The notes beneath the pieces were generated by a model. It did not search any database, was not told where the DNA came from, and saw nothing but the letters and a program-made list of their open reading frames with translations. Shown here piece after piece: positions 63,554 to 64,000 of a DNA stretch of 64,000 bases. The translations under genes and the position numbers were made by a program. Location: the NCBI GenBank assembly GCA_030267565.1, contig BRXU01000010.1:3034501-3098500 (forward strand), written 5' to 3'. This DNA is from Pleodorina starrii (Eukaryota; Chlorophyta; Chlorophyceae; Chlamydomonadales; Volvocaceae). The stretch's first letter is position 1. The number at the start of each line of letters is the position of its first letter.

Positions 63554-63573
63554 CACACACACACACACACACA
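63554..63573. repeat. (CA)10 microsatellite
   Basis: Uninterrupted CA repeat of 20 bases. Confidence 0.95.
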
Positions 63574-64000
63574 TCTATGCTACCCACTCCCCGCTGCTTG
63601 TTGCTCTCGCTAGTATTACTACCGCCCGTCAGCCCGGGCCTTCAATTCCATACAAAGACCGCGAAATTGAACTGAACACCTCACGCAAAACCCACCACAA
63701 CATGCAATGAATCAAATCGAACCTAGCGCCCATCCCCGCCCCAGCATGCCCCTTCCCCCAACAGGTCCTACCCCCCGACAGGCCACACCTACCTACACAC
63801 CAAACCCAAGTCATCATTCAGCTCGCGCGTCTCTGCTGGTGCTGCTGTTGCCGCGCTGCTATGCCGTCTCCATTACATCCCCGTCCCCCTGCCCCTCACC
63901 ATCCTCCTGCCCGGGACCGCCCCGCGGCTCTGTCCTAGACGCCCCGGGTCCCGCCCCGTGTCCCACCCCTGTTTCCGGCGGTGCGGCGCCCCCCGTTGTC
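63574..64000. other. Window end, nothing recognised
   Basis: Pyrimidine-rich sequence without a supported ORF, repeat or element end. Confidence 0.5.

Overview
The window looks like heterochromatic, repeat-dominated DNA from a GC-rich eukaryote, most plausibly a chlorophyte (volvocine-like) green alga. The reasons are the GC-rich Ala/Pro/Gln-rich retroelement proteins, an L1-type LINE with a C-terminal zf-RVT domain, a chromodomain Ty3/gypsy element, a hAT element, and very short-LTR (TRIM) elements. The species is inference. I found no convincing single-copy host gene. Almost all coding capacity belongs to mobile elements, nearly all of it decayed.

Layout. 1-1847: 3' end of an element whose terminal repeat is arranged as a short LTR-end segment, the dinucleotide GC, then a full LTR. 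1848-20331: a hierarchical satellite (about 20-bp subunits, 157-159 and 219-bp repeats, 693 and 972-bp higher-order repeats). It is interrupted by a 0.69-kb hAT-like element (three copies) and by a rearranged chromovirus plus TRIM block (9737-13393). 11531-19993 is a 4.23-kb tandem duplication. 20332-22277: two outward-facing LINE 3' ends with SINE-like and TRIM-like insertions. 22278-23070: the same satellite in inverted orientation. 23071-24313: gene-free, rich in TTAA motifs.

24314-49270: one large L1-like LINE (LINE-A, minus strand; ORF1, ORF2, 3'UTR). A 16.4-kb block (24810-41197) split its 3'UTR and is flanked by a 4-bp GGCA duplication. That block is a gypsy-type element (D) that contains a second gypsy-type element (C). 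Each of C and D carries its own TRIM insertion, with perfect 5-bp target duplications. D and C each encode a PHD finger, in different positions. C has an extra ORF between integrase and the 3' LTR. D's ends follow A1 - coding - B1-A2-B2, the split-direct-repeat plan known from PAT/TOC-type elements, although D encodes a DDE integrase.

49273-59020: a mosaic of LINE fragments in alternating orientation, with a tRNA-related SINE head, G-rich minisatellites and short tandem repeats. 59021-64000: mostly anonymous, lower-GC DNA with one reverse transcriptase remnant near 61.7 kb and a (CA)n tract.

Inferred order of events: satellite; LINE insertions; element D into LINE-A; element C and TRIM-2 into D; TRIM-3 into C. 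Separately, hAT inserted into satellite, that segment was copied, and the 4.23-kb tandem duplication followed. All coordinates come from reading the sequence directly. Boundaries given with 'about' are estimates.
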